Part shown: one piece after another, positions 7,141 to 15,614 of the stretch
How positions within the stretch are numbered: position 1 is the stretch's first letter
How the letters are laid out: each line of letters opens with the position of its first letter
NCBI GenBank assembly: GCA_003601725.1
Contig: PIYJ01000004.1
Coordinates: forward strand, 1-26,941
DNA from: Candidatus Bathyarchaeota archaeon
Lineage (GTDB): Archaea > Thermoproteota > Bathyarchaeia > Bathyarchaeales > DTEX01
Length of the DNA: 26,941 nt
Direction: 5' to 3'
Program-made: the position numbers and the translations under genes
Notes under the pieces: generated by a model
The model's database searches: none
Seen by the model: only the letters and a program-made list of their open reading frames with translations
Told to the model about the DNA's origin: nothing

Positions 7141-8700
7141 ATGGTGGAGTTCGAGATAAAGAGCCGAGATCTTCTCGCCAGAATAGGAAGGCTGAAGACC
7201 AAAAGCGGAAGAGTTGAGACTCCAGCTTTTCTACCCGTGATAAACATGGCTAAGCAGTCTGTAACTCCACGGGAGCTCTGGGAAGAGTTCGGCTGCAGAA
7301 TCCTGATAACGAATGCTTACATCATCAAGAAGCAACAGGCTGAAGAGGCAGCGAGATTAGGAATCCACTCTTTTCTTGATTTCCCAGGGGTTGTCATGAC
7401 GGATTCAGGGGCATACCAGATACTTGCATACGGAGACATAGAAGCCGCACCGAGAGAGATAATCAAATATCAAGAAGAAATCGACACGGATATCGCTACG
7501 ATCCTTGATCTGCCAACAGGATGGAAAGTCTCGAAAGAACATGCAGAGTACACAGTCAGAGAGACCGTCAACCGAGCTAAGAAACTTGAAGAATTAAAGA
7601 GCCGAAATGACATTCTTTGGGTCGGGCCGATTCAAGGCGGAAGATACATAGATCTCGTCGCAAGATCAGCTCAAGAGATGAGCAAGCTTCCCTTCGACAT
7701 ACATGCCTTAGGAAGCCCAACACCCGTTATGGAGCAGTATCTATTCGATCTGCTCGTGGAGATGATCTTCGCTGCGAAGATGAATGTGCCTTTCAACCGT
7801 CCGTTTCACCTCTTCGGCGCGGGGCATCCATTCATGTTCGCCTTGGCTGTTGCTTTGGGATGCGACCTATTCGATTCTGCAGCCTATAACATATTTGCCC
7901 AGGATGACCGTTACTTAACGGCCTACGGAACAATCCATCTTAAAGAACTCGAATATCTACCATGCTCCTGCCCTGTCTGTTACAGACGAGACCCAAGGGA
8001 CCTCCGAGAGATGCCGAAGAATGAACGTGAGGCGGAGTTGACCCGTCATAATCTTCATGTATGCTTCGCGGAGATCAAAAGAATCAAGCAGGCGATAATT
8101 GAAGGGCGATTATGGGAGCATCTGATGATAAGAGCCCATGGGCATCCATCTCTGCTTCAAGCGATGAAACGTCTCAAGAATTACAGTGAAATCATAGAGA
8201 AATACAGTCCCATAGCGAAGAGAGGCGGCCTCTTCGTCTTCAGCTCCATCGATCTTGCAAGGCCTGAAGTGACTCGTCATAGCAAAAGACTCATGGAAAG
8301 ATATGAGCCGCCGGAAAAGGCTGGAATCCTCATCCTGTTTCCTTCATTCGGTCCGAGACGAACCATCAGGTCTAGACGCTACAAAAAAATCCTTGCTGAT
8401 GTATGTGAGAAGCTAAATATCGATAAGGGTGAACTTCACGTATGCTTTTATGTTCCTCCCTTCGGCGTCGTACCTAAAGAGCTCAGCGACGTCTATCCGC
8501 TTTCGCAGTGCGAAGTTACGCGTCCCCCCGACATGGAGACAACGAGGTATGTTGCTCAACAAATCATAGAATACGTGAAGAAAAACGAGTACAAAAGAAG
8601 AATCATGATTCTGGAGTCTGAAACATGGCAGGAAGAAGTCGCACAGATATGCATGAAAGGCCTTAGAGAAGAGAGATCTTTGGAATTTTTAACGGTCTGA
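7141..8700 (+). CDS. tgtA: Archaeal tRNA-guanine(15) transglycosylase (archaeosine synthesis)
   Basis: The enzyme swaps guanine-15 of tRNA for preQ0, the first tRNA-bound step of archaeosine formation. Visible landmarks are MTDSGAYQ with D88, GPIQGGRY (about 162-169), FHLFGAGHP (222-230), the second catalytic aspartate in CDLFDSAAY (D245), and the zinc site C275-x-C277-x2-C280 with H303 or H306. The TGT core (1 to about 340) is followed by a second domain like the C1 region of archaeal enzymes (LFPSFGPRR, CFYVPPFGVVP, YPLSQCE). The protein stops at 519 residues, shorter than the roughly 580-residue Pyrococcus enzyme, with no C-terminal PUA domain visible. ATG at 7141 is used; the next codon is GTG. 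No preQ0 genes are nearby. Confidence 0.93.
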   Translation: MVEFEIKSRDLLARIGRLKTKSGRVETPAFLPVINMAKQSVTPRELWEEFGCRILITNAYIIKKQQAEEAARLGIHSFLDFPGVVMTDSGAYQILAYGDIEAAPREIIKYQEEIDTDIATILDLPTGWKVSKEHAEYTVRETVNRAKKLEELKSRNDILWVGPIQGGRYIDLVARSAQEMSKLPFDIHALGSPTPVMEQYLFDLLVEMIFAAKMNVPFNRPFHLFGAGHPFMFALAVALGCDLFDSAAYNIFAQDDRYLTAYGTIHLKELEYLPCSCPVCYRRDPRDLREMPKNEREAELTRHNLHVCFAEIKRIKQAIIEGRLWEHLMIRAHGHPSLLQAMKRLKNYSEIIEKYSPIAKRGGLFVFSSIDLARPEVTRHSKRLMERYEPPEKAGILILFPSFGPRRTIRSRRYKKILADVCEKLNIDKGELHVCFYVPPFGVVPKELSDVYPLSQCEVTRPPDMETTRYVAQQIIEYVKKNEYKRRIMILESETWQEEVAQICMKGLREERSLEFLTV

Positions 8701-8833
8701 TATGTTGAAGCCTTTTAATCGTTCCAGTCGATTATTACGCCTAAATATTTGTCTGGAATAATTATTCATCCTCTCACGAAATGTCTTAATGATCACAACA
8801 AAACTCTTCTCACTTCAACACGAAATTAAAAGC

Positions 8834-8844
8834 CTTTATAAACT
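8834..8844 (+). promoter_or_regulatory. TATA box for the ABC exporter operon
   Basis: CTTTATAAACT resembles an archaeal TATA box, with transcription expected near 8868, upstream of both candidate starts of the ATPase gene. Confidence 0.45.
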
Positions 8845-8939
8845 ATTAAAAAATCCAGGACAAAAACTTCAACATCATGAAGTAAAAGAGAATCCTCCAT
8901 ATCCCAAGCGTCAAAATATAACCGAAAACTTTTAAGGAA

Positions 8940-9968
8940 TTGATCAAGCAAAAAGGGTTGAATCGGAAAAAGGGAGATACTGAATCTGTGGATTTGAATG
9001 ATGTTGAAGTAGATTCGGTGACTAAACGTTTTGGAGAAACCGTAGCCGTAGATAACGTCTCAATGAACGTTGCGCGAGGAGAAATCTTCGGCTTGTTGGG
9101 GCCGAATGGCGCGGGGAAATCTACTCTTATAAAGATGCTTTGCGGATTGATGAGCCCCACTTCAGGCACGATTAAAATCGGAGGATACGGCATTCAAGAT
9201 GACCCTGTGAAAGTGAAGGAGTTACTCGGCGTTGTCCCTCAAGATATCGTTCTGTATAATTATTTGAATGCCCGCGAAAACCTTGCGTTTTTCGGAAGAC
9301 TCTACGGTCTATCAGGGAGCAAACTTAAGAATAGAATCGATGAGCTTCTGAAGTTCACTCAGCTGGACGAGAAAGCTGTGAAACGTCGAATATCCACTTA
9401 CTCCGGTGGGATGAAACGCCGCGTCAATATTGCCGCTGCTCTTCTGCATGAACCTCAAGTCATCCTTTTAGACGAGCCTACTGCTGGACTTGACCCAAAA
9501 AATAAGCTTGCTCTCTGGGAGATAATTCAGAATTTACACGAGGAAGGAAAAACGATACTGTTAACGACGCATATGATGGATGAAGCAGAGGAACTATGCA
9601 ATCGAGTGGCAATCATGGATAGAGGTAAAATCATCGCGTTGGACGCTCCCCACCAGCTCATTAAAAAGGTCAAAATGGAGAACACCATAACCGTAGTGCC
9701 AGACAGAATAACCCCGAAGCTCACAGAAGCAGTTAACAAGATTTCGGGAGTCAAAAGATCATACAGAGCCTTCGATGAGAATGAAGGAGTCGAATCTCTA
9801 AAAATAATTACAGAGATGGCTGAGGATATCCTCCCCGAAGTGGTCTCAGCCGTCTCCTCCGCGGGAACAAAGATTCTATCCGTCGAACTCTCCCGTGTCA
9901 CCTTAGAAGACGTCTTCATCCTACTCACGGGACGAAGCTTAAGAGAAGAGGAGGAAAGATATCTATGA
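8940..9968 (+). CDS. ABC transporter ATP-binding protein (ABC-2 exporter type)
   Basis: This is the nucleotide-binding subunit of an ABC-2 exporter. It shows Walker A GPNGAGKST (about 54-62), the Q-loop in VVPQDIVLYNYL, signature YSGGMKRR (154-161), Walker B ILLDEPTAGLDP (175-186) and the H-loop TTHMMDEAEELC. About 100 residues follow the ATPase core, as in DrrA/CcmA-like proteins. The TTG at 8940 gives 342 residues but sits directly against its purine-rich site; the GTG at 8988 (start MDLNDVEVDSV), with GGGAGA upstream, is a good alternative. The gene overlaps the permease start by four bases (ATGA), so translation is coupled. The substrate is unknown; drugs, lipids or polysaccharides are typical. 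Confidence 0.93.
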   Translation: MIKQKGLNRKKGDTESVDLNDVEVDSVTKRFGETVAVDNVSMNVARGEIFGLLGPNGAGKSTLIKMLCGLMSPTSGTIKIGGYGIQDDPVKVKELLGVVPQDIVLYNYLNARENLAFFGRLYGLSGSKLKNRIDELLKFTQLDEKAVKRRISTYSGGMKRRVNIAAALLHEPQVILLDEPTAGLDPKNKLALWEIIQNLHEEGKTILLTTHMMDEAEELCNRVAIMDRGKIIALDAPHQLIKKVKMENTITVVPDRITPKLTEAVNKISGVKRSYRAFDENEGVESLKIITEMAEDILPEVVSAVSSAGTKILSVELSRVTLEDVFILLTGRSLREEEERYL

Positions 9969-11227
9969 AAACCAAGAGAACGATTCATCAAGTCTTAGCG
10001 ATTGCAAAGACAGACTTTCTTGGAATTGCACGAAACAGAACAGCCATCTTCTTCACGCTGCTCTTTCCACTCTTCTTCCTCATCATAATCGGCTTTACCT
10101 TTGGCACTCAAGGAGCAGGAGAAACAAGCCGTATACGTGTCGGAGTAGTCAACCTCGACCGAGAAGAGACCATCGTGAACGGTACAGTCTCCCAAAACAG
10201 CACAATCGGGGATGCATTTGTTCAAGCGCTGAGAAACGCCAACTTCACAGTCTACGAATACATGGAGTACGGCGACAAAGAGACTAATGGAACTGCCGCT
10301 TATGACATCAGCCGCAGAAAGATCAAGATCGCAGTGAGTATCCCCGCCAACTTCACAGAGTCCCTTTCATTCCGGTACGTGGACAGCTCAGGAAGACCGA
10401 TCCCAACAAAGGCCCATCTCATTCTCTACACAGATCCAAGCGACCCTACAGGCTCCCTAATCGCACAGCAAAGCATCCTCGGCTTCATCTCCGGATTTAT
10501 AAGCCATTATCAAGAAGTCGTGATCAGTCAAATCCCAGAGACCTTCCAGAAATATGTAAAAGTCCTCGTTGACCCCATCACGGTGTCAACCAATGAAGCG
10601 GACGTTTCTGGACGCCGACTGAGATGGATTGACTATATGGTTCCGGGCACGCTTGGCCTCGTCCTCCTCTGGAGCGGATTAAACCATGCCTCCGTGGCAA
10701 TCGCAAATGAACGTACAAGAGGAACCTTCCAGCGGATAGTCATCGCACCCGTCTCTCCCGCAACTGTTCTAGCAGGGAAGTTTCTCTCCTGCCTCGCAAT
10801 CGTCTATCTGTCTTCAGCCATCATGCTCGGCAGCGGCATACTCTTCTTTCAAGTTAACCTCTACTGGAACCTCCCCGCAATTGTCTTGTCAATCTTTTTA
10901 GGGGCGCTTTCCGCGATTGGAATCGGATTGATAATCTCTTCTCTCGCAAAGAACGTGGAGGCTGCCAACGCGATCACAGTCTTAATAAGCGTTCCACTCC
11001 AATTCTTCATCGGTGCCTTCTTTCCGCTTTCTGTAATGCCACGGCCAGCTCAAATCTTCGGCGAGGCGCTTCCATTCACAAAACTCGTCAATGCGATCCA
11101 GGGCATCATGACAAAAAACCTTCCGTTTGAAGCGGTGATGCCGGAAATCATTTACTTGACGGTCTCTGGTCTGATCTTATTCGCCTTAGGGATAATCGCT
11201 TATTGGTCATCTCTGAAAAGACTCTAG
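9965..11227 (+). CDS. ABC-2 type transporter permease
   Basis: This 420-residue membrane subunit partners the upstream ATPase. The topology is the ABC2_membrane_3 type: one N-terminal membrane helix (about 24-46, FFTLLFPLFFLIIIGFTFG), a large extracytoplasmic domain (about 47-225) with several N-x-T/S sites, then five helices from about 230 onward. The conserved cytoplasmic coupling-helix segment reads ANERTRGTFQRIVIAPVS (about 247-264). It ends in a helix followed by SSLKRL. The start ATG overlaps the ATPase stop. It converges on the vapBC pair 16 bases away. Confidence 0.9.
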   Translation: MKTKRTIHQVLAIAKTDFLGIARNRTAIFFTLLFPLFFLIIIGFTFGTQGAGETSRIRVGVVNLDREETIVNGTVSQNSTIGDAFVQALRNANFTVYEYMEYGDKETNGTAAYDISRRKIKIAVSIPANFTESLSFRYVDSSGRPIPTKAHLILYTDPSDPTGSLIAQQSILGFISGFISHYQEVVISQIPETFQKYVKVLVDPITVSTNEADVSGRRLRWIDYMVPGTLGLVLLWSGLNHASVAIANERTRGTFQRIVIAPVSPATVLAGKFLSCLAIVYLSSAIMLGSGILFFQVNLYWNLPAIVLSIFLGALSAIGIGLIISSLAKNVEAANAITVLISVPLQFFIGAFFPLSVMPRPAQIFGEALPFTKLVNAIQGIMTKNLPFEAVMPEIIYLTVSGLILFALGIIAYWSSLKRL

Positions 11228-11243
11228 GTTGCATAAGATTCGA

Positions 11244-11705
11244 CTAAAGTGAAGATATCTCAGTGGGGGATATGAGGGTATTCTTTAATTTCCTATCATG
11301 TATGAACCTTTTTAGTTCAGTATCCAGTGATAGAAACTTAAGGTTGAAAGTTACTGAGCTGGCATAAAGGATGTTATCTATCATGTCCATATATCCCAGC
11401 ATACGTAATCTTAACGCTTCATTAAACACCTCGGTTTTTTCCGGTATCTTCACATATCTGCCGCTTTCAAGGATGCTCTTTAAACCAAGTTTGAACCTAT
11501 CTTCATCGAAGGCTGCATTCTTGCATAGCCTAGCTGCTACCCAGAGAGCCTCCAGTATGCTCAAAGGAGAGTAATATATTTCAGCTTTAACCTCAACAAG
11601 TCTTCTAAGCCCCTCCAATATTTCCCCGCCGACATCAATCCCTAATGTTGGAAGTATGAAAGAGGTATCAAGAAGAACCCTGGGTGCGGATGCTTTGTTC
11701 CTCAA
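11244..11705 (-). CDS. vapC: PIN-domain ribonuclease toxin (VapC-like)
   Basis: This 153-residue PIN domain has its acidic metal-binding residues at the expected places: D in VLLDTSFILP (about 13), E in SILEALWVA (about 48), D in YMDMIDNILYAS (about 115-119) and D in FLSLDTEL (about 134). PIN toxins cleave RNA (tRNA, rRNA or mRNA) until bound by the cognate antitoxin. The start is TTG at 11705, inside the last 38 bases of the antitoxin gene, so translation is coupled. The order antitoxin-toxin and the overlap are typical of type II systems. It converges on the ABC permease. Confidence 0.87.
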   Translation of the reverse strand: MRNKASAPRVLLDTSFILPTLGIDVGGEILEGLRRLVEVKAEIYYSPLSILEALWVAARLCKNAAFDEDRFKLGLKSILESGRYVKIPEKTEVFNEALRLRMLGYMDMIDNILYASSVTFNLKFLSLDTELKRFIHDRKLKNTLISPTEISSL

Positions 11706-11922
11706 GACTGATCTCCTCGATACTTTCAGGCTTTATGGAAGCAAATTTCTCTCCGGAGATGGCGAGTTTAATGGGATCATGGATAACCTCCATGATCACG
11801 GTGTTCCCAACGACTTTCATTAACACCTTTTCTCCTTCATTTATGCCGATGGCCTCAACAATAGCCTTAGGCAGATACACAGCGTACTTCTTGCCGACAC
11901 GAGCTTCAACAGTCAGACTCAT
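11668..11922 (-). CDS. vapB: AbrB/SpoVT-type antitoxin (VapB-like)
   Basis: This 84-residue protein has an N-terminal swapped-hairpin AbrB domain: VEARVGKKYAVYLPKAIVEAIGINEGEKVLMKV (about 5-37). It fits the family pattern of a strand, a P-K/R-x-hydrophobic turn and a G-x-x-x-G-[DE] loop. The acidic C-terminal part (IKPESIEEISLEEQS) would wrap the toxin. AbrB-domain antitoxins bind their own promoter as dimers. The start ATG at 11922 has TGGAGAAAG upstream. It is the first gene of the pair, and its 3' end overlaps vapC. This pair differs in antitoxin fold from the second vapBC pair of this window (16348-17012). Confidence 0.87.
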   Translation of the reverse strand: MSLTVEARVGKKYAVYLPKAIVEAIGINEGEKVLMKVVGNTVIMEVIHDPIKLAISGEKFASIKPESIEEISLEEQSIRTQGSS

Positions 11923-12121
11923 AACTTTCTCCAGAAAAAATTGATATTTCAGACTTAAAAACCTACTCCTGATTTAAACTTCTTTCCCAGATTGAATCTT
12001 GCGATTAAACCTCAGAAGGAGATGCTTTTCCAATAGTGAAAAGTATTAAGGAGACATACGTTAACATAGACACGTCTGCAGAGATTCGATACGTGAATCC
12101 TGAAGCAGATCTGAGGTGTGA

Positions 12122-13555
12122 GTGTTGGATAAGAGAAGCTACGCGCCTGCTTGGAATTCGCTTAGAAAACATCCGGTTCCTAAATGGTTAGATGAAGGCA
12201 AATTTGGGATATACACGCATTGGGGGGTTTACTCGGTTCCCGCATGCGGACCGAACGGTTCATGGTATCCGCATAACATGTACAAAGAGGGAACGCAGCA
12301 ATACGAGTATCACGTAAAGCATTATGGCCATCCCTCAAGATTCGGCTATAAAGATTTTATTCCGATGTTTAAAGCTGAGAGGTTCAATCCAGAAGAATGG
12401 GCGGAACTCTTCAAGAAGGCTGGAGCAAAGTTTGCGGGTCCCGTCGCTGAACATCATGACGGCTTCTCAATGTGGGACAGCGAGATTAACGAGTGGAACG
12501 CCGCTCGCATGGGGCCTCAGAGAGACATCGTTGGAGAACTTGAGAAGGCTATAAGAAAACAAGGAATGAAATTTATGGTTGCTTTTCATCACGCTGCGAA
12601 TTGGTGGTACTACCCTCACTGGAGAAGGGAATTTGATACTTCAAACCCGAGATATTCTGGACTTTACGGTCCAATTCATAACCAGGATGCGGAGAACGAT
12701 TTGAGATGGGAAGACCAGGATAAACCTAACAAAGAATTTCTTGAAAGATGGAAGAATAAGATCCGAGAGGTCATAGACAAATATAAGCCGGATATGATAT
12801 GGTTCGACTTTGGGCTTAAATTTATTCAAGACAGATACAAAAGAGAGGTAATTGCCTATTACTTCAATAAGGCAGTAGAATTGAATGCGGAAGTCACTAT
12901 ATGTTATAAGGGTCACAGTATACCTCCAGGATGCGGCATAGTAGATTATGAATTAGGACGAGAAAGCGAACTTACTTATCACAGATGGATAACTGACACG
13001 GATATCGCGATCGGTGGACGCTGGTCTTACATTCACGGCATAGAATACAAGTCAACAAGATGGATCATCCACTACTTAGTGGATAACGTCAGTAAGAATG
13101 GCTATTTGCTGCTCAATGTAGGCCCGAAAGCTAATGGCGAAATCCCGGAACCAGCAAAAGAAAGGCTGCTCGAAATCGGTGAATGGTTAAAGATTAATGG
13201 TGAAGCAATCTACGGAACTTCTCCTTGGGTAACATATGGCGAAGGCCCTACAAAGATGAAGCTAAGCGGCGGATTCGCAGAAAAAGAGGAGGTCTTCTAT
13301 ACGGCTGAAGACGTAAGGTTCACGGTTAAAAATAACGCGTTGTACGCTGTGTTACTAGGCTGGCCTGGAGGGGGGAAGCGGATAACCATAAAATCGTTGT
13401 CGAGACTGTATAAGAGCGAAGTTAACTCCGTAACGATGCTTGGTATCGACAAAGAACTCGAATGGTCACTAACTAAAGAAGGCCTCAAAGTTAGAATGCC
13501 CAACAAAAAACCCTGCGAGCACGCATACGTGATAAAAATCTTAAGAGACGGATAG
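12122..13555 (+). CDS. Alpha-L-fucosidase, glycoside hydrolase family 29
   Basis: This is a retaining exo-glycosidase removing terminal alpha-L-fucose. The GH29 barrel is clear: GKFGIYTHWGVYSVPACGPNGSWYP-type start (about 27-50), FAGPVAEHHDGFSMWDS (104-120), WNAARMGPQRD (125-134), FHHAANWWY (155-163), and the nucleophile D229 in DMIWFDFG. NGYLLLNVGPKANGEIP follows (about 325-340), then a C-terminal beta domain. No signal peptide is visible, so it acts in the cytoplasm on imported oligosaccharides or glycosides. The length of 477 residues is usual. The start is GTG at 12122 or TTG three bases later; GAGGTG (12113-12118) fits either, slightly better the TTG. No fucose pathway genes adjoin it. 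Confidence 0.93.
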   Translation: MLDKRSYAPAWNSLRKHPVPKWLDEGKFGIYTHWGVYSVPACGPNGSWYPHNMYKEGTQQYEYHVKHYGHPSRFGYKDFIPMFKAERFNPEEWAELFKKAGAKFAGPVAEHHDGFSMWDSEINEWNAARMGPQRDIVGELEKAIRKQGMKFMVAFHHAANWWYYPHWRREFDTSNPRYSGLYGPIHNQDAENDLRWEDQDKPNKEFLERWKNKIREVIDKYKPDMIWFDFGLKFIQDRYKREVIAYYFNKAVELNAEVTICYKGHSIPPGCGIVDYELGRESELTYHRWITDTDIAIGGRWSYIHGIEYKSTRWIIHYLVDNVSKNGYLLLNVGPKANGEIPEPAKERLLEIGEWLKINGEAIYGTSPWVTYGEGPTKMKLSGGFAEKEEVFYTAEDVRFTVKNNALYAVLLGWPGGGKRITIKSLSRLYKSEVNSVTMLGIDKELEWSLTKEGLKVRMPNKKPCEHAYVIKILRDG

Positions 13556-13696
13556 AGGGATCATAATATGAAGCTGCAGCTCCGCGATGATTATTGAGCG
13601 GTTTAGATAGTAAAATTCTGTCTGAATCTTTGGAACAAAACTGTTAGGTGAATATGCTTCCCGATGTGGAAGAATGAGATACATCTTCAAAAGAAA

Positions 13697-13741
13697 CATT
13701 TACATAAATAATTCCATAACAACGTTATGAAGCGTTGGAGG
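13697..13741 (+). promoter_or_regulatory. Promoter and strong Shine-Dalgarno of the small membrane gene
   Basis: CATTTACATAAATA (13697-13710) is TATA-like. GGAGG at 13737-13741 lies seven bases before the ATG at 13749 and is among the best ribosome sites in the window. Both signals look intact although the reading frame behind them is broken. Confidence 0.55.
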
Positions 13742-13748
13742 ATTAAAA

Positions 13749-14008
13749 ATGAAAAATAATTCCACCCATCTAATCATACTCATGTCATTCGCAATCCTAT
13801 TACATTTTCTCGTTTGGAGCTCCTGGAACTGGTGCTCTTACGGGATGATGGGCATAATGGGATTACACTGAGGTTGGGGTTTCATGATCCTTGTGCCCCT
13901 TACATTTCTAGCATTGATCGCATTGGGAGCACACTATCTCCTTACTGAATTTACTGAAGCGAAAGGTTCGAGAAGTGGCTACGGGATATTTAGAAGATGG
14001 AGTGGATC
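13749..14008 (+). pseudogene. Small two-helix membrane protein interrupted by in-frame TGA
   Basis: From ATG 13749 the frame encodes one membrane helix (HLIILMSFAILLHFLVW), a glycine/methionine segment (SYGMMGIMGLH) and then TGA at 13869-13871. The same frame continues with GWGFMILVPLTFLALIALGAHYLL, a second helix, and a polar tail beginning TEFTEAKGSRS. This M/G/W-rich hinge between two helices is typical of small SHOCT-like membrane proteins, where W is common, so TGG to TGA is the simplest explanation. TGA ends several intact genes here (tgtA, the permease at 21233, the first Hsp20), so recoding to Trp is unlikely. The 40-residue front part could still be made as a one-helix peptide. It may also be a sequencing error. 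Confidence 0.6.
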
Positions 14009-14169
14009 TAAGGGCAAACCTTGAACGGATCAGAAGGGGCGAGATAGAGGAGTGGCTGCGTGAAAGCAGGGAAAAGTACAAGTGCCCTGTCTGTGGAGAA
14101 CCATTGTCTGTAAGTGCGATGAGAAGAAAATGTTATCATTGCGGGGCAGATCTCTCCAAATTCGTTTGA
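13975..14169 (+). pseudogene. Zinc-ribbon fragment resembling the C-terminus of DUF3795 proteins
   Basis: This frame of 64 codons from GTG is in a different phase from the membrane gene it overlaps. It reads LERIRRGEIEEWLRESREKYKCPVCGEPLS and then RKCYHCGADLSKF. Two CxxC pairs (CPVC, CYHC) form a zinc ribbon. The helix plus ribbon resembles the C-terminal end of archaeal/bacterial DUF3795 proteins, which normally carry an N-terminal cysteine-rich domain missing here. There is no convincing Shine-Dalgarno before the GTG. The frame is open only back to 13918, so the front of the gene is gone, or it was fused to the membrane gene and a frameshift separates them. It could be a genuine small zinc protein, but I favour a fragment. 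Confidence 0.5.
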
Positions 14170-14314
14170 TAATCAAGTAATAATTATGATGCTTATCTGA
14201 TGCGGCTTCGCATAAATCGTGTGAAAAATTTTGCTCTAAAGAAAAGGAGAATGCCTCTTTTAAGAAAAATAATCTTGAGATTTAAATGGAATAATTATCC
14301 AGCCTATTCTTATT

Positions 14315-15517
14315 TCATCTTTTCTTTCGGGCGTTCCAGCTTAACAGGCCCATTAAGAAGGCTGATGCTAATGAGCTAATAAGCCAGAAGGTTATAGCTC
14401 CATTCCAGCCTTGAACGTCAACTATCCATCCTATGAATGGATCAGCAAAAGTCGAGCCTACATATCCCATCCCGTCAATAAATCCAGCAACGCTCGCCGC
14501 ACCATGGCTCTCTCTGTGCTCTATGGGTATCACCGTAGCTATTAGAATGTGCGGCGCGTAAAGTGTTAAGCCGGATAGAAACAGCAATGTGATGCCTAGT
14601 TGGAGACTGTAGGAGGCTGTGTATTGGAAGGCGAGTAGGGTGAGGCTGAGAGACAGGATTAACAAAAATGTTATTGTCTGTCTTCCTAACTTTTTAGCCC
14701 GATCTGAAAGCCATCCGAAGATTGTTGAACCGATTATTCCTCCCAGCGGTATTATAGCCGCCACGTAGCTTGTTATATCTAATGATAGACTCCAAGTCTC
14801 AAATAGATAAGAAGGAGCCCAAAGAGTGAATCCGCTTCTTACGAATTGAAGCAGCATATATGCTAAAGACGTTATCAGAAGCCCCTTGGAGAGCAAGATT
14901 TGTTTGAATCGAGATTTGACATTGGGGACTCCGGTCTTTATAATAACATGTTCGGTTTCTTTAGGATTCTCATTCACGCCTAAATAAAAGATTGTTGCCA
15001 TCAAAACAAGCAGCAAGGGCGGAGCGGTAAATGCAACCCGCCATCCATAATTCGCCGTAATGTACCCCAGTAAAGGCCAAGCTACCATGTTGCCGACGAG
15101 GAAGCATGACCCAAAGATTCCTCCAATCGTTCCTAGGCTGGACTTAAACCAGTTGCTTATGATTTTGATTACTGATGGCCATCCGGTTGATTGGGCATAC
15201 CCATTTATGCTCCATATAACTATGAAGAGTATGAGCAGATCAGCGTAACCAAACGATAAGCTCATAATTGCTGATAGAATCAAACCTAGAAGAGCTATTC
15301 TTTTTGCTCCGAAGCTTTCAACCAATTGACCGTTAACAAATTGGCCTATTGCGTAGGTTATTGAAAATGCGCCGCCGATCAGGCCTAAAGTGAATTTTGA
15401 ATATTGTAAATCTCCGCTTATTGATGGGATGGCTACGGAATAATTGAGTCTAGTTAAGTAATATGAGGCATAGGCCATATATGTAAGTATAAATATCCGT
15501 CTCTCCACAGAGTTCAA
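14315..15517 (-). CDS. MFS transporter, OPA-like (organophosphate/anion or sugar-acid carrier type)
   Basis: This 400-residue permease has 12 predicted helices. The N-terminus (AYASYYLTRLNYSVAIPSI) and FVNGQLVESFGAKRIALLG (loop 2-3) resemble the organophosphate:phosphate antiporter and anion:cation symporter branches of MFS. YAQSTGWPSVIKIISNWF (helix 4 region) is a hallmark of the GlpT/UhpT group. GWLSDRAKKLGRQ (about 272-284) is the repeated MFS motif at the second half. Likely substrates are phosphorylated sugars or organic anions, but this is not proven. The start is TTG at 15517, with GAGGTGA six bases upstream, which is decisive for this start. It stands alone, oriented like the phosphoribosyltransferase upstream of it. 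Confidence 0.88.
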   Translation of the reverse strand: MNSVERRIFILTYMAYASYYLTRLNYSVAIPSISGDLQYSKFTLGLIGGAFSITYAIGQFVNGQLVESFGAKRIALLGLILSAIMSLSFGYADLLILFIVIWSINGYAQSTGWPSVIKIISNWFKSSLGTIGGIFGSCFLVGNMVAWPLLGYITANYGWRVAFTAPPLLLVLMATIFYLGVNENPKETEHVIIKTGVPNVKSRFKQILLSKGLLITSLAYMLLQFVRSGFTLWAPSYLFETWSLSLDITSYVAAIIPLGGIIGSTIFGWLSDRAKKLGRQTITFLLILSLSLTLLAFQYTASYSLQLGITLLFLSGLTLYAPHILIATVIPIEHRESHGAASVAGFIDGMGYVGSTFADPFIGWIVDVQGWNGAITFWLISSLASAFLMGLLSWNARKKR

Positions 15518-15614
15518 ATCAGTTCACCTCTTAAGTCTCCGCATAATCTTTGAAGATAAAAACGAATTACAGCTATCAACCTTAAAAATTACGTATTCGT
15601 AGAATTCACAGCGG

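Noticed and set aside
7617..7889. Alternative frame of 90 codons inside tgtA
   Set aside because: It is wholly within conserved TGT coding sequence including catalytic motifs; shadow frame.
9527..9991. Minus-strand frame of 154 codons across the ABC ATPase end
   Set aside because: It is antisense to well-supported Walker/H-loop coding sequence, serine-rich as antisense frames often are, and has no domain.
12036..12191. Plus-strand frame of 51 codons starting GTG, running into the fucosidase gene
   Set aside because: AAGGAG lies too far upstream (about 15 bases), the frame overlaps the well-supported GH29 start by about 70 bases, and the product is not recognisable.
13869..13871. TGA reassigned to tryptophan genome-wide
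   Set aside because: Several intact genes here (eS17, the methyltransferase, tgtA, the first Hsp20, the permease at 21233, the KaiC-like ATPase) end in TGA at their natural family lengths.
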